From the NCBI GenBank assembly GCA_007570785.1, contig ML662465.1, forward strand, positions 5,343,902 to 5,407,901: a DNA stretch of 64,000 nucleotides, in the 5' to 3' direction. The position numbers and the translations under genes are program-made. Source of the stretch: Antilocapra americana (Eukaryota > Chordata > Mammalia > Artiodactyla > Antilocapridae). Below the pieces are notes generated by a model, which was given only the letters and a program-made list of their open reading frames with translations, did no database searches and had not been told where the DNA came from. Positions 61,926 to 64,000 of this stretch are shown here, one piece after another (the first letter of the stretch is position 1; every line of letters starts with the position of its first letter).

Positions 61926-62584
61926 GGCAGAGGCGGAAGGAGGAAAGGGAGAGGGGACAGGGCGCTCCTTCCCCTCGAGGCCCTGGCTTAAAAGTTATGC
62001 GTGTTTCTACTCACATCCTCCTGGCCTTAAGGCCTGCCTTATGGCCACGCCGAGCTACAAAAGAGTCCAGAAAATGTAGTTTTTACTTTGGTGGCCACAT
62101 GCCCAGCTGAAAATTGTGCTAGTACATGTGAGAGGGAGAAAGGATCCTAAGGATCAAAAGCTGCCTCTCTCAGTTCCCACTGTGGGGGTAAGAGGGCAGA
62201 ACTGCAGCCTCCGACTCCAGCCGTGTCCTAAAATTCAGTCTGATGGGGCCTGATTGGCCTGGTTTTTCTGCCTCTGAACCAGTCACAGAGGCCTGGAGAA
62301 TGTGATACGTTGACCAGCCTAGGTTAGGTCGTATGTGGGGTCTTGAGTGGACACCCGGCCAAAGCTTGTGGGCTGAGGATGGAGCCGGGTCATTCCGCAG
62401 GGAGAGTTAGGGCCCTGGTATCAGGAGGAAGGGGAATGTGGGCTGAGCAGCAGACCCCACAAAGGTCCATTTTACTTCCCAGTTTTGTTGTGAAGATTAT
62501 GTTTGATAGGAATAGCAGACACTCATTTGTGTAGTTGCTTACACACATGCGTGCAATATGCTATATATCAGATACGTTAGATAT

Positions 62585-62780
62585 GTAGATTGCTAGTGGG
62601 AGCTGCTGTATAGCTCAGGGAGCTCAGTTCAGTGCTCCGTGATGACCTGAGGGGTGGGATGGGGAGTGGGAGGGAGGCTTAAGAGGGAGAGGAAATATGT
62701 ATGCATGTGGGCGATTGATTTTGTTGGACAGCAGAAAGTAACACAACACTGTAAAGCAATTATACACCAGTAAAAATAAT
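62585..62780 (+). mobile_element. L1 LINE 3' end, diverged
   Basis: The sequence agctgctgtatagctcaggg, cagaaagtaacacaacactg and gcaattatacaccagtaaaa match the L1 3'-UTR family also seen at 5965 and 7015. Confidence 0.75.
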
Positions 62781-62807
62781 ACACACGAAAGATGCATGCA
62801 CATGTAT

Positions 62808-63000
62808 GTATGCTAATGGTAGAGAACCCGCCTGCCAAGGCAGGAGACACAGGTTCGATCCCTGGGTCAGGAAGATCCCTGGAGAAGAAAATGGCAACCC
62901 ACTCCAGTACTCTTGCCTGGGAAATCCCACGGACAGAGGAGCCTGGCAGGCTATCGTCCACGGGGTTGCAAAGAGTGGGACACGACTGAGCAACTGTACG
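62808..63000 (+). repeat. Bov-tA SINE, sense, followed by a (GT)n microsatellite
   Basis: The sequence aatggtagagaacccgcctg, ggttcgatccctgggtcagg and gtgggacacgactgagcaac. A (GT)10 run follows at 63023-63042. Confidence 0.9.
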
Positions 63001-63587
63001 CGTGACATGATGTGTGCTGTGCGTGTGTGTGTGTGTGTGTGTACCCTTCAGTTCTCAGCAACCTAATAAAGGAACTGCTGTTGTTATCCCCCACATTACA
63101 GATGAGAATGTTGAAGCCCAAGGAGGCAAAGTAACTTGTTTAAAATAATGCAGCTGGTAATTTGGAGGAGCAGGGATTGAAAGTCCAGCTGGCTGGGGTG
63201 AGAGAAAGGATGTCCTGTCGTATTGTCTGTTGCTTCTCCTTGGTGTGAAATGCTTGGACAGCACCTGATAACAGGAAACCATCACTGTACTGTTAAAACA
63301 TATATTTTGAAAAGAATGTAACTAATGTGGCAAAAATACGAACAGTCCAAGAGGGTTTATAGCAAAAATTGTCTTCCCTCCTACTCAGCCCCCAACAGAA
63401 AGACAGTCCCAAATAGCAGTTTCTTTTGTGTAGTGTCTGCACAGTCAAGGAAATGTGTATATAACTCCATCCTTGCAGTTTCTTAATTTAAAATTTAATT
63501 GTTATTCATTCATTTGAATGTGGGTTTAAAGCCTAGAAATTATTTTTAAATGTATATATCAGGAATCCTAATTTTTTAAAATAATGT

Positions 63588-64000
63588 TATTTATTGATGT
63601 AGTTTTGGCTGTGCTGGGTCTTTACTGCTGTGCATGCTTTTCCGTAGTTGAGGCAAGCAGGGGCTACTCTCGAGCTGCGGTGCATGGACTTCTTATTGCG
63701 GTGACTTCTCCTGTGGCGCTCAGGCTCTCGGCCGCATGTGCTCATGGCTGTGACTCTCGGGCTCCAGAGCACAGGCTCCGTGGTTGTGACTCCCAGGCTC
63801 CAGAGCACAGGCTCCGTGGCTGTGACTCCCGGGCTCCAGAGCACAGGCTCCGTGGCTGTGACTCCCGGGCTCCAGAGCGCAGGCTCCGTGGCTGTGACTC
63901 CCGGGCTCCAGAGCGCAGGCTCCGTGGCTGTGACTCCCGGGCTCCAGAGCGCAGGCTCCGTGGCTGTGACTCCTGGGCTCCAGAGCACAGGCTCAGTAGT
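63588..64000 (-). repeat. CHR-type tRNA SINE with internal 36-bp tandem expansion, running off the window
   Basis: The SINE body starts tttggctgtgctgggtcttt. From 63745 a 36-bp unit (tggctgtgactcccgggctc ...) repeats seven times at exact 36-base steps to 63996. The normal SINE continuation (gctcagtagt) is reached at the window edge. Confidence 0.93.

Larger units (their letters stand above)
60818..64000 (+). other. EARS2: EARS2 intron 7, 5' part
   Basis: After the GTGAGT donor the sequence holds the mariner, SINE and L1 pieces listed above. No exon 8 (expected to begin LLERSS by human comparison) is found, so it lies outside. Confidence 0.75.

Noticed and set aside
63587..63988. 133-codon repetitive frame and a possible CRISPR-like array
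   Set aside because: The repeats are directly adjacent with no unique spacers, and they arise within a SINE in a vertebrate genome. It is a VNTR, neither a gene nor a CRISPR array.

Overview
The window is nuclear DNA of a ruminant, most likely a bovid. Four mammalian protein-coding genes are split by GT-AG (one GC-AG) introns, and the intervening DNA is full of ruminant-lineage repeats: Bov-A2 and Bov-tA SINEs, tRNA-Glu-type (CHR-like) SINEs, BovB (RTE) LINEs and L1 tails. The gene order PALB2 (+), NDUFAB1 (+), UBFD1 (-), EARS2 (+) is the arrangement I know from human 16p12, read in the opposite direction. I could not fix the species.

Layout. 1-4.04 kb: last two coding exons and 3' UTR of PALB2 (homologous-recombination scaffold; end of its WD40 propeller). 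4.04-9.4 kb: repeat-rich intergenic DNA, including an antisense LTR split by a SINE. 9.45-19.27 kb: all of NDUFAB1 (mitochondrial acyl carrier protein, 156 aa, four coding exons and a non-coding fifth). 19.3-25.7 kb: intergenic DNA. About 25.7-41.4 kb: all of UBFD1 on the minus strand (309 aa, seven coding exons, possibly a very long 3' UTR). 41.39-41.79 kb: a short CpG-rich interval between the divergent UBFD1 and EARS2 start codons, probably a shared promoter. 41.79 kb to the end: EARS2 (mitochondrial glutamyl-tRNA synthetase) exons 1-7, encoding 450 full codons; the last roughly 72 residues by comparison with human lie beyond the window.

Function. NDUFAB1 and EARS2 are both mitochondrial (acyl carrier/complex I/Fe-S assembly, and mitochondrial tRNA charging). 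PALB2 works in nuclear DNA repair and UBFD1 carries a ubiquitin-like domain. They are neighbours by conserved synteny; nothing in the sequence suggests an operon-like unit.

Hunt. I found no undescribed gene system. The observations most worth checking are structural: two BovB LINEs forming a kilobase-scale inverted repeat in EARS2 intron 2, a three-layer nested transposon insertion with visible target-site duplications in EARS2 intron 3, a perfect 26-bp palindrome in EARS2 intron 1, abutting inverted SINEs beside UBFD1 exon 3, several candidate VNTRs, a GC-AG intron in PALB2, and the UBFD1/EARS2 divergent promoter.
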